A stretch of 64,000 bases of DNA from CAVZTA01 sp963778025. Lineage in GTDB: Bacteria; Chloroflexota; Limnocylindria; Limnocylindrales; CSP1-4. The stretch spans positions 62,001 through 126,000 of the forward strand of contig CAVZTA010000011.1 of the NCBI GenBank assembly GCA_963778025.1, given 5' to 3'. The notes under the pieces are model-generated. The model was not told where the DNA came from. It made no database searches and saw nothing but the letters and a program-made list of their open reading frames with translations. The position numbers and the translations under genes were made by a program. This document shows positions 49,392 through 57,177 of this stretch, one piece after another (the stretch's first letter is position 1; every line of letters starts with the position of its first letter).

Positions 49392-50444
49392 GTGACCCAG
49401 CTCGAGTCCCCGATCCGTCTCACGGAGCTGACCGACTGCGGCGGCTGCGCGGCGAAGCTCGGGGCGGACGTGCTCGCCGAGGCGCTGGCCGGGCTGGGTG
49501 CGGGAACGGGCGCGCCGGACCCGGCGCTCATCGCCGGGCTGGACCCGCCCGACGACGCCGCCGCGTACCGGATCTCCGACGACCTCGCGATCCTCGGCAC
49601 GCTCGACTTCTTCCCGCCCCTGGTCGACGACCCGGCGACATACGGCGAGATCGCCGCGGCGAACGCCCTGTCCGACGTGTTCGCGATGGGCGGCCGGGTG
49701 CTGTTCGCGCTGTCGATCGCGGCGTTCCCGGAGGACTTCCCGCGTGAGGCGCTCTCGACGGTCTTCGAGGCGGCGGCCGGCAAGGTGCGCGAAGCGGGCG
49801 GGATGCTCGCCGGCGGCCACACGATCCGCGACGCCGAGCCGAAGTACGGCCTGGCGGTGATCGGGGCGGCGCATCCCGGATCGGCTGTTCCGGAAGGGCG
49901 GCGCACGGTCCGGCGATGTCCTGATCCTGACCAAGCGGCTGGGGACGGGCCTGCTGGTGAGCGGCCGGCGCCAGGGCCGTGTGGATGACGCCGCGCTCGG
50001 GCCGGCCATCGAGCAGATGCGGACGCTGAACCGTGCTGCGTCGGAAGTGTTCGTCGCACACGGGATCCGCGGCGCGACGGATGTCACGGGCTTCGGTCTG
50101 CTCGGCCACGGCCTCGAGATGGCCAGGGCGTCCCGGCGCACGGCTGGTGTTCGACGCGGCGGCGCTGCCCGCGCTCGATGGAGCGCTGGAGGCCGCGAGC
50201 GCGGGCATCGAGACGGGCGGAGCGGGCCACAACCGTCGCTTCACCGCGCCATCCCTGACCGTCGCGGACGGCGTCCCGCCCGAGCTCGTCGCGCTGGCGC
50301 ACGATCCGCAGACCTCGGGTGGCCTGCTGGCGGCGGTGCCGGCCGCGGACGCTGAGGCGATCCAGCGGGCGCTGGCCGACGCGGGCGTCGACGAGCTGGC
50401 GGGTGGGCTACGTCGAGGACGGTGAGGGCGTGGCGATCGCCTGA
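49392..50444 (+). CDS. selD: Selenide, water dikinase SelD (frameshifted)
   Basis: Makes selenophosphate from selenide and ATP, the selenium donor for SelA. The N-terminal catalytic loop LTDCGGCAAKLG has Cys19 three residues before Lys22, so this is the Cys and not the Sec form. ATP/metal motifs GTLDFFPPLVDDPATYGEIA, DVFAMGGRVLFALS, GGHTIRDAEPKYGLAV, TDVTGFGLLGHGLEMA and LAHDPQTSGGLLAAVP follow. Three single-base insertions near 49876, 50137 and 50400 shift the frame; corrected, it is an intact ~350-residue SelD. The gene converges with the PD40 gene, overlapping by 37 bases. Confidence 0.93.
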
Positions 50445-51734
50445 CGGACCTGGTCGAGGGTCTCGGCCGGCAGCACGTCGAACTGGTAGATGTCGCCGCC
50501 GCCCGGCAGCACCTCCACGTCCTGGCCGCCATCGGCCGGGACGGCCCACAGCCGCGAGTGGTCGTCGGCGACCCGCGAGAACAGGACCCACTGGCCGTCG
50601 GGCGAGTAGCGCGGCTGCCAGGCGATCGCGTTCCCGAGGTCCGTGAGCTGCTCCAGACCCGTCCCGTCCGGGTGGATGCGCCAGACGTCCGTCTTGTAGC
50701 CGCGGTCGGCGTAGCGCCACCACTCCTTGGTGAAGGCGATCCATCGGCCGTCCGGCGACCAGTCGAGCGAGGTCGCGTGGACGGACCAGTCGGTGACCTG
50801 TTGCTCCTCGCCCGTCGCGAGGTCCCGGACGAAGATCGCCGCGTCGTCGACCGCCTGCGACGGCCCCTGCACCGCGTGCCGGCTACGCCAGAACGCGACC
50901 GACGAGCCGTCGGGCGAGATCCGGGGCTCGCGATCCTCTTCGATGCCACAGGCGAACCGGTGGATGGGCTCGCTCGTCTGGGTCACTCGGTCGTAGAGGT
51001 AGATCCCGCAATCGGGCGGGATCCCGCCGACCGCCGTTCCTCGGGCCTCGAAGAAGACGATCTTCGTGCCGTCGGGCGAGTACGACGCTTCGTTCCGCGA
51101 ACCGCACGGCGTGATGCACGGCAGCACGACCTGGCTCGGCGCGACACCGTTCGGGTCGATCTCCCACTGCTGCTCGGTGTCGACCTGCTGATCCAGGACG
51201 AGGATCCGCTTGCCGTCGGGCGCCCATGCGGGCTGGACATCCGCGGTCGCGATGTCGGGTGGGATCCGCTCGCGCGGCGTGCCATCGGTCCAGTCGAGAT
51301 ACAGGTTCCCGTCCTGACCACCGTCCACGATCACGAGGCGAGGGCTCGCGAGCGGGTAGACCTGCGCCGAGGGCGCCGACGGCGCCACGATCGCGCTCGG
51401 TCCGGCGACCGACGTGGGCCCCGGCGGCACGACGGTCGTCTGCGGCCGGACGAACAGCGCCGCCCGACAGCGTCGCGCCGACGAAGAGCGCCGTGATGAG
51501 GGCGGCGGCGATGAGGACGGCCCACCGCCGCGCCCGGGTCTGGCGATCGACGGGCCGCAGGACCTCGACGGCCGCATCCCACGGCCAGCGGCGGACCTGA
51601 CGGATATCGGCGAGGGTCTCGAACACCGCATCGAGCACCGGAGCCGCATCGACGACCTCGTGTTCCTGGAGCCAGTCCAGGACGACCCCATCGCGTGGAT
51701 CCGGCACCGCCCGGAGGTAGCGCGGCCCGCTCAT
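50408..51734 (-). CDS. Membrane-anchored PD40/TolB-like beta-propeller protein (frameshifted)
   Basis: About 442 residues: a cytoplasmic N-terminus of ~75 residues (RYLRAVPDPRDGVVLDWLQE), one membrane segment (AVLIAAALITALFVGATL), a Pro/Ser/Ala linker and an extracytoplasmic beta-propeller with PD40 repeats (AWAPDGKRILVLD, SYSPDGTKIVFFEA, DWSPDGRWIAFTKEW, RYSPDGQWVLFSRV). An extra G near 51470 separates the anchor from the propeller. ATG 51734 overlaps the sigma-factor stop (ATGA), so it is a candidate anti-sigma partner with the N-terminus as sigma-binding part (inference). Confidence 0.78.
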
Positions 51735-52453
51735 CGGGACAGCTCCTCGATCACCGGGCGGTCCTGCGCTTCGAGGGCCGCACGCAGCGCGCGCAGCGCG
51801 TAGTGGAGCCGGGTGCGCGCCGTCGCGGGCCCCACCCCGACGATCCGCGCGACCTCCGTCAGCGGCAGGTCGGCGTAGTGGTGGAGGACGACGACGGCAC
51901 GATGGGCGGGCGTGAGGGCCCGGAAGGCCTGATCGAGCGCCTCGCGATCGTCGAAGCCATCGACCCGCTCAGGCGCCTCCGGCTCGTTGGGCACCTGCCG
52001 GACCTGGGCGCGGAACCGCCGCGTGCGGTTCGCCTCGCCGTAGCAGGCGTTGACGACGAGCCGGGTCAGCCACGTGTCGAACGCCCCTGGATCTCGCAGG
52101 CGGGGCAACGTCCGCCAGGCCGCGACCACGGCCTGTTGCAGGGCGTCGTCGGCCGCATCCTGGTCGCGAAGGATCTTGCGCGCGAGACCCAGGAGCCGTT
52201 CCCCGCGTGCACGGATGAGGGTCTCGAACGCTTGCGGATCGCCCGACCGGGCTCGCTCCACGAGCTCGAGGCGGGCGTCGCCCGGCGAACCCGCGAGCGC
52301 ACCGTCGCGGGCGATGAGCCACGCGATCCAGGCGTCCCTGCGAGGCGCGACGAGCACGACCGCATGGTCGCGGACGCCCGTCACGGGCGCATGGATCGCG
52401 AGCATCGATCGGACCGGCGCATCGACGGTTCTCCCTCGACGCCGCCGGGCCAT
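51731..52453 (-). CDS. ECF-type RNA polymerase sigma factor
   Basis: Sigma-70 family, ECF group, ~240 residues. Region 2 is PQAFETLIRARGERLLGLAR with DQDAADDALQQAVVAAWRTL and AFDTWLTRLVVNACY; region 4 is RALTPAHRAVVVLHHYADLPLTEVA with VGPATARTRLHYALRALR. An unusually long N-terminus of ~65 residues rich in Arg and Ala precedes region 2; ATG 52405 is an alternative start. Translational coupling to the membrane PD40 protein suggests co-regulation. Confidence 0.87.
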   Translation of the reverse strand: MARRRRGRTVDAPVRSMLAIHAPVTGVRDHAVVLVAPRRDAWIAWLIARDGALAGSPGDARLELVERARSGDPQAFETLIRARGERLLGLARKILRDQDAADDALQQAVVAAWRTLPRLRDPGAFDTWLTRLVVNACYGEANRTRRFRAQVRQVPNEPEAPERVDGFDDREALDQAFRALTPAHRAVVVLHHYADLPLTEVARIVGVGPATARTRLHYALRALRAALEAQDRPVIEELSR

Positions 52454-52509
52454 CGGTCGGCCTCGGTGGGGCGGCGTCACTGCAGGGATTCAGCGAGGCG
52501 CTCCAGCGT

Positions 52510-52818
52510 TCAACGTTCGCCCGCGAGGCGGTCGATCGTGCGGGCGAGCTCCACGTCCCAGCCGGTGATGCCACCCGCGTCGTGGGTGGTGAGGCGCACC
52601 TCGAGCCGCCGGTAGCGGCGCAGGCACAGATCCGGGTGGTGGTCGGCGGCCTCGGCCGCGTCGGCGATCCGGTCGATCAGGGCCACGGCCGCCCGGAAGT
52701 CCGTGCACACGACCGTGCGCGTCAGGGCATCGTCGTCCACGGCCCAGCCGGACAGGGCCCCGAGCGCCTCGCTCAGAGCCCTGTCGTCGAGTCGGTCACG
52801 GCTCGGGTGATCAGGCAT
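52510..52818 (-). CDS. 4a-hydroxytetrahydrobiopterin (pterin-4a-carbinolamine) dehydratase
   Basis: PCD/DCoH-fold enzyme of 102 residues that dehydrates 4a-hydroxy-pterins; in bacteria it often recycles pterins or modulates molybdopterin metabolism. The catalytic motif EAADHHPDLCLRRYRRLEVR is clear, followed by LTTHDAGGITGWDVELART. ATG 52818 is leaderless (TACCCT 6 bases upstream). No aromatic amino acid hydroxylase lies in the window. Confidence 0.92.
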   Translation of the reverse strand: MPDHPSRDRLDDRALSEALGALSGWAVDDDALTRTVVCTDFRAAVALIDRIADAAEAADHHPDLCLRRYRRLEVRLTTHDAGGITGWDVELARTIDRLAGER

Positions 52819-52824
52819 CGCCCG

Positions 52825-52830
52825 AGGGTA
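52825..52830 (-). promoter_or_regulatory. -10 element TACCCT, leaderless promoter of the pterin dehydratase
   Basis: On the minus strand TACCCT lies 6 bases before ATG 52818, in the 23-base gap after the upstream lipoprotein gene. Confidence 0.5.
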
Positions 52831-52841
52831 CGACGCCGCGG

Positions 52842-53930
52842 TCAGCGGGTCGGGCGGATCCGTGGATGCAGCCCCTCCACCCAAAGCTTGCCGGTCGCCG
52901 ATCGAAGGTCGGTGCCGTCGATGCCCACGGTCGCCAATGTCCAGGGCGCATCCGCGTTCGCGCCGTAGGCGAACACGATGCGGTCGCCATCGGGGGTGAA
53001 CGTCGGATGGACGGCGGTGCCACCGTCGGCCGCGCTCCGCGTGACCCGTGTGAGCTCCTTGCCGTCCGGGTGGATCGTCCACAGGTCACTCAGCCCGCCG
53101 CCCGCCTCGCCGCCCTTGTCCGGCATGGAGAACAGGATCAGCTTGCCGTCCGGGCTCCAGTCCGGGTTGTTCGCCCGGCGCTCGAACGGCAGCAGCGGAT
53201 GGACCTTGTCGGGGTGGTCGAGATCGATGAGGCCGACGGTCCCGCCGACGAGGTCGGACGTCGGTGTGGCGTTCTCGAGCTCGATGTCCTCGATGACGAG
53301 CTGGTGCATGTCCGCGGACCACCGCGGCGCAAGACCCACGAACGGCTTCGGGAGCGTCAGGACCACGTCGTCTTCGCCGGTCGCGAGGTCCAGGATCTCG
53401 ATGGTCGAGACGAGCTTCCCATCCCGCAGCGCACCACGCTGGAAGGCGATCTTCGTCCCGTCGGGCGACCACGCCGGTTCGTCGGCCCAGAGGCATGGGC
53501 TGACGCACTCGACGACCTTGTCAGCCTTGCCCGTCGCCGGGTCCGCGATCCAGAGCTCGCCCGATGTGTCGTCGTGCTTGATGGTGAACACGAATCGGCG
53601 TCCGTCGGGCGCCCAGTCGGGATGCTCCTGATAGCCGCCCAGGCCGGCGACCGTGCCCGAACGACCGTGTCCACCGTCGAGCGGCAGGAGCTGCACGCCG
53701 TACCCGTTGGCGCCGTCGGCCTGGTAGGCGATCCACGGTCCGTCCCCGAACGGCGTCGGGGTCGCCTGGGCGATCACCGCGGTGGGCTGGGGCGTCGAGG
53801 CGTGGGTCGCGGCGCTCGGCACGGTGGACGGCGTCCCCGGCGTCCCCGGAGCCGGCGACGCGGTCGAGCCCGCGCAGGCGGCGACCACGACCGCGATGGT
53901 GGCCGCGAGCGATGCGGCATGACGGGTCAT
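52842..53930 (-). CDS. PD40/TolB-like beta-propeller lipoprotein
   Basis: A 362-residue predicted lipoprotein. The signal ends in AVVVAACAGS, a lipobox with the modified Cys at about residue 20, followed by a Pro/Thr/Ala-rich linker. Propeller blades carry PD40 motifs DWAPDGRRFVFTIKHDD, AWSPDGTKIAFQRG, DWSPDGKLILFSMPD and TFTPDGDRIVFAYG. Likely outside the membrane, it resembles the PD40 domain two genes downstream and may sense or bind a similar ligand. Function unknown. Confidence 0.82.
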   Translation of the reverse strand: MTRHAASLAATIAVVVAACAGSTASPAPGTPGTPSTVPSAATHASTPQPTAVIAQATPTPFGDGPWIAYQADGANGYGVQLLPLDGGHGRSGTVAGLGGYQEHPDWAPDGRRFVFTIKHDDTSGELWIADPATGKADKVVECVSPCLWADEPAWSPDGTKIAFQRGALRDGKLVSTIEILDLATGEDDVVLTLPKPFVGLAPRWSADMHQLVIEDIELENATPTSDLVGGTVGLIDLDHPDKVHPLLPFERRANNPDWSPDGKLILFSMPDKGGEAGGGLSDLWTIHPDGKELTRVTRSAADGGTAVHPTFTPDGDRIVFAYGANADAPWTLATVGIDGTDLRSATGKLWVEGLHPRIRPTR

Positions 53931-54037
53931 GACTGGCTCCCTCGAAGCCGCCCGCGAATGCGGGCACATCGGCTTCCGGTCAGGGATTCAGGCCGCGCCA
54001 GGAGCGTTCAAACATCGCTCCGCCGGGGCGATCCATA

Positions 54038-54088
54038 TTGACAGCATCCTGTCAATCTGCTAGTCTTCGAGATGACAGCATCCTGTCG
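54038..54088 (+). promoter_or_regulatory. Promoter with twin palindromic operators for the VOC gene
   Basis: TTGACA (54038-54043) and TAGTCT (54061-54066) have 17-base spacing. Two near-identical palindromes TTGACAGCATCCTGTCAA (54038-54055) and TGACAGCATCCTGTCG (54073-54088) lie 34 bases apart, centre to centre, one over the -35 and one after the start site, suiting a dimeric repressor on the same DNA face. Confidence 0.7.
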
Positions 54089-54113
54089 AACCGAACAGCG
54101 AAGGAGCCCTCGG

Positions 54114-54491
54114 ATGGACTACAAGCTGGAGCTCGTGACCCTCCCCGTGAGCGACGTCGACCGCGCCAAGTCGTTCTACGTCGACCAGCTCGGCTTCAAC
54201 GCCGACTACGACCATCGCGTGAGCCCGGAGCTGCGATTCGTGCAGCTCACCCCGCCCGGATCGGGCTGCTCGATCGCCATCGGCGTGGGCCTGACGCCGG
54301 CCGAGCCCGGCTCGGTGCGCGGCATGCAGCTCGTGGTCAAGGACATCGAGATCGCGCAGCGCGAGCTCACGGAGCGCGGCACCGACGTCGGCGAGATCGA
54401 GGATCTGCCGTGGGGCCGCTTCCTGTTCCTCAAGGACCCCGACGGCAACGACTGGGCGATCCAGGAGATCCAGTCACCGCGGACGAACTGA
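54114..54491 (+). CDS. VOC-family (glyoxalase/bleomycin-resistance) protein
   Basis: A 125-residue vicinal-oxygen-chelate protein. It begins DYKLELVTLPVSDVDRAKSF, then FVQLTPPGSGCSIAIGVGL and ends FLFLKDPDGNDWAIQEI, the two beta-alpha-beta-beta-beta units of the fold with the usual terminal Glu. AAGGAG at 54101-54106 supports ATG 54114. The strong twin-operator promoter shows it is tightly regulated, but no regulator gene is adjacent. Substrate not inferable. Confidence 0.9.
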   Translation: MDYKLELVTLPVSDVDRAKSFYVDQLGFNADYDHRVSPELRFVQLTPPGSGCSIAIGVGLTPAEPGSVRGMQLVVKDIEIAQRELTERGTDVGEIEDLPWGRFLFLKDPDGNDWAIQEIQSPRTN

Positions 54492-54507
54492 GCCCCGCCC
54501 TCCAGGC

Positions 54508-56040
54508 TCAGGGAAGGTCGAACAGGCAGACCGTCTGCCGTGCGTTGGTCCAGTCCAGACACGCGAGCGGGGATCGCGCGTCCCACGCAGCTGGGTGCGC
54601 CGCGGCCCACCGGGGTGTCGCGGCGTCCGCCCAGTAGCGCGTCCCCGCCGTCAGATACAGATCGCCGGCGTTCACGTACGGCAGATGGCAGCACGCGATG
54701 ACGGTCTTCGCACCGGAGGTCATGGCCAGTGTCGGCGCGAAACCACCGGAGACGACCGCACCCGGTCGGAGCCGGCTCGCGACCTCGGCCTGGACGGCGA
54801 CCAGATCGCGAGTGGCGCCGCGCATCCACGAGGCGTGCAGCCAGATGCCCTGCGCCGCGACGATGACGGCCAGTCCGATCCCCACCGCCCACCGGCGTCG
54901 GCGACGGGCAAGCTCCTCGCCGGACGCGGCTCGCCTGACGACACGCCGCAGGATCGCGCCGACGAGCGGCGCCGAAAGGATCGCGAGCCACGGGATCGCG
55001 AACACCAGATACCGGTTCGCGCCGCCGACCCTGAGGATGACCGAGCCGGCGCTCACGACGTACCCGACGAAGCTCGCCACAAGGAGGAGACGCGTGCCGG
55101 GCGTGTACCGCCGGATCGCCTGGAGGGACACGATCGAGCCACCGGCCGCCGCGATCAGGAGCGGTGTCGTGTACCAGATGGTGCGCTCGTTGCTGAGCGG
55201 ATCGCGGAGGACGCGCCCCAACAACGAACGGAGTGTCAGGCTCTGGGCCGTCGGGTAGATCTTGTCGACGACGTTCGCGACGGCGTCGCGGTTCGGGATC
55301 CCGACACCCACGATCCACGCCACGATGGCGACGGCGAGCGTCGTCCCGGCGGCGGTCACCCAGCGTCGCGCGGCGGGCGACCAGATCGCCCCAGCGAGCG
55401 CGACGACCAGGACCGCGATCGTCCCGGGCAACACGGTCAGCTTCGTCCCCGCCGCCAACGCCAGGGCGATCCCACCGATCAGCCCCCAGCGACCGGGCCG
55501 CGACCCATCCACGGCGAGGAGGCTCAGGGTGCCGATCGCGAGGAACATCCCCGCCATCGGCTCGAGATAGGCCATCCGGCCGTAGTACAAGACGAGCGAG
55601 GACGTTCCGTAGGCGATCGCGGCCACGAACGCTGGCACGTCGCCGAAGGGGCGCCGAAGCCCAGCCCCGAGCGCGCCGACCGTGACGGCGACACACCCGA
55701 TGTCGACCAGCCGCGCCTGCACGATCCCGACGCCGAACAAGCGGAAGATGACGGCGTCGATGACCGTGAACGGGAGGGTCACGAGCCACAGGGTCCATTC
55801 GTCGGTCGCGGGCGTCCCGAACAATGCCCAATTCCGGGCGTTCTGGACGGTCCACGCTTCGTCCGTGAACGGGCTGTTGCTGGTGGTGACGCCGCCGACC
55901 GGATCGACGTCCGCGAACGGGACGAGCAGCACCAGGACGACCAGGACCGGGATCGCAACGGCGACCACGGCCGGAAGATCGATCGCCGCGACGCGGCGCT
56001 GGAGAGACGCGCGCCATCCTCCGACCGCCGCAGCCGGCAA
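54508..56040 (-). CDS. GT39-type glycosyltransferase (PMT/ArnT-like) integral membrane protein
   Basis: A 510-residue polytopic protein with about 10-11 membrane segments. The first luminal loop carries the acidic motif NSPFTDEAWTVQNARNWA, and YGRMAYLEPMAGMFLAIGTL is typical of family 39 transferases using polyprenyl-linked sugars. The C-terminal soluble portion follows RLRPGAVVSGGFAPT. TTG 56040 is the likely start; no ATG fits. It lies 23 bases after the zinc-finger membrane protein gene. Confidence 0.82.
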   Translation of the reverse strand: MPAAAVGGWRASLQRRVAAIDLPAVVAVAIPVLVVLVLLVPFADVDPVGGVTTSNSPFTDEAWTVQNARNWALFGTPATDEWTLWLVTLPFTVIDAVIFRLFGVGIVQARLVDIGCVAVTVGALGAGLRRPFGDVPAFVAAIAYGTSSLVLYYGRMAYLEPMAGMFLAIGTLSLLAVDGSRPGRWGLIGGIALALAAGTKLTVLPGTIAVLVVALAGAIWSPAARRWVTAAGTTLAVAIVAWIVGVGIPNRDAVANVVDKIYPTAQSLTLRSLLGRVLRDPLSNERTIWYTTPLLIAAAGGSIVSLQAIRRYTPGTRLLLVASFVGYVVSAGSVILRVGGANRYLVFAIPWLAILSAPLVGAILRRVVRRAASGEELARRRRRWAVGIGLAVIVAAQGIWLHASWMRGATRDLVAVQAEVASRLRPGAVVSGGFAPTLAMTSGAKTVIACCHLPYVNAGDLYLTAGTRYWADAATPRWAAAHPAAWDARSPLACLDWTNARQTVCLFDLP

Positions 56041-56063
56041 GCGGCGTCCCCGAGCGGGAGTGG

Positions 56064-56621
56064 TCAGCGGATCCGCGTCCAGGCGCCCGCGAGCGTCGCG
56101 CCGACCCAGATGAGCAACCAGGTGCCGCTCGTCGCGAGGAAGGTCGTGAACGGGAAGAGCTCGTCCTGGCCCAGCGTGCTGCTCAGCATCTGGTAGTCGA
56201 TGAGCGCCGCCAGGACGGCGCCCACGATGATCCCGCCGAAGACGATCGACTGCATCACGGGACCGCGCTTGTAGCCGGTCACGCGCATCACCGTCTCGCC
56301 GATGAGCCCGCCGGCGAACGGGCCGATGAAGATCGCCAGGATCCCCAGCTGCAGCCCGACCAGGCCGCCGATCGTCCCCGCGCCGATGGACGCGCCGAGG
56401 CCCAGCACGAGCTGGGTCGGCGTGAACGATGTGAGCGGGTCGTTACGCAGCCGGCCGCAGTCCTTGCAGCGCATGCCGACCGGGCCCATCAGCCCGCACT
56501 TCACGCAGATGGGCTTGTCGCAGCGCCCGCAGCGGATCCACGTCTCGCGCTCCGGATGCCGGAAGCAGAAGAGGCGCTCCTCTTCGTCGGCGGCGGGCGT
56601 GAGCGTGATGTCGGTGGTCAT
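56064..56621 (-). CDS. B-box-like zinc-finger membrane protein
   Basis: A 185-residue protein. The N-terminus has zinc-finger Cys/His in LFCFRHPERETWIRCGRCDK and ICVKCGLMGPVGMRCKDCG, like the bacterial B-box/RING-like zinc finger. About four membrane segments follow (GLGASIGAGTIGGLVGLQLG through LLIWVGATLAGAW). GAGGGG lies just before ATG 56621. Such proteins are common in Chloroflexota and Actinobacteria without an assigned role. Confidence 0.8.
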   Translation of the reverse strand: MTTDITLTPAADEEERLFCFRHPERETWIRCGRCDKPICVKCGLMGPVGMRCKDCGRLRNDPLTSFTPTQLVLGLGASIGAGTIGGLVGLQLGILAIFIGPFAGGLIGETVMRVTGYKRGPVMQSIVFGGIIVGAVLAALIDYQMLSSTLGQDELFPFTTFLATSGTWLLIWVGATLAGAWTRIR

Positions 56622-56728
56622 GGGCCCCTCGGCGTGGGATCGCCGGGGAGCGTAGGCGCGAACGGGTCCAGGCGTCGATAGGCCGGCTGGGGGACGCCGT
56701 TACGGGACCCCAGCGGCGGGGCGACGCC

Positions 56729-56965
56729 TCAGGCGCCGGCCATCGCGGGCGGCTTCATCGCGTCGAGGATCTGGCGCGCCTGCTGCTGGTCCTTCTCGTT
56801 GGGGTGGTCGTGATCCGCGGTGATCCCGCAGAAGACCTCATGGATCGCCCGGCTCATCGAGTCCTGATCGGCGACCACGAGCCCGTTCTCGCCCAGCGTC
56901 TGCCAGATGCCGTCGTCATCGGTTCGGTGCATCGCCTTCTCGAGGGACTCGCGCATCGTCGACAT
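56729..56965 (-). CDS. Small hypothetical protein (78 aa)
   Basis: Family not recognised. Sequence MSTMRESLEKAMHRTDDDGI then HEVFCGITADHDHPNEKDQ is charged and soluble, with one Cys and several His that could bind metal. AGGAGG lies 6 bases upstream of ATG 56965, which argues for a real gene and excludes the longer upstream frame. It is divergent from the FDH operon. Confidence 0.7.
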   Translation of the reverse strand: MSTMRESLEKAMHRTDDDGIWQTLGENGLVVADQDSMSRAIHEVFCGITADHDHPNEKDQQQARQILDAMKPPAMAGA

Positions 56966-57139
56966 CGTCCGCCTCCTGCCAACACCACGATCTCGGGGAG
57001 TGCAGAGCCTACGCCGCTCGGCGCTGCCGCTCAACGCCAGCGACGTGAGAACGACCCGTCCCGTCGACCCGGCATCTTGTGCGGTTGACGCGAACAAGCG
57101 TTTCTGAGCGCGTTCGATCTTCGATGCGACGTGCCGCGC

Positions 57140-57145
57140 TAGACT
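57140..57145 (+). promoter_or_regulatory. -10-like TAGACT upstream of the FDH operon
   Basis: TAGACT is followed by a ~26-base leader carrying AGGAGG (57168-57173) before ATG 57178. No clear -35 is seen; the hexamer is identical to the one before the NuoEF-like gene. Confidence 0.4.
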
Positions 57146-57177
57146 CGCGCGGTCGGACCTCGAAGCAGGAGGACCCG

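Noticed and set aside
49392..50444. selD as a pseudogene or a selenoprotein
   Set aside because: Catalytic position is Cys, not UGA. The three frame breaks are single extra bases in a fully conserved protein, fitting sequence error.
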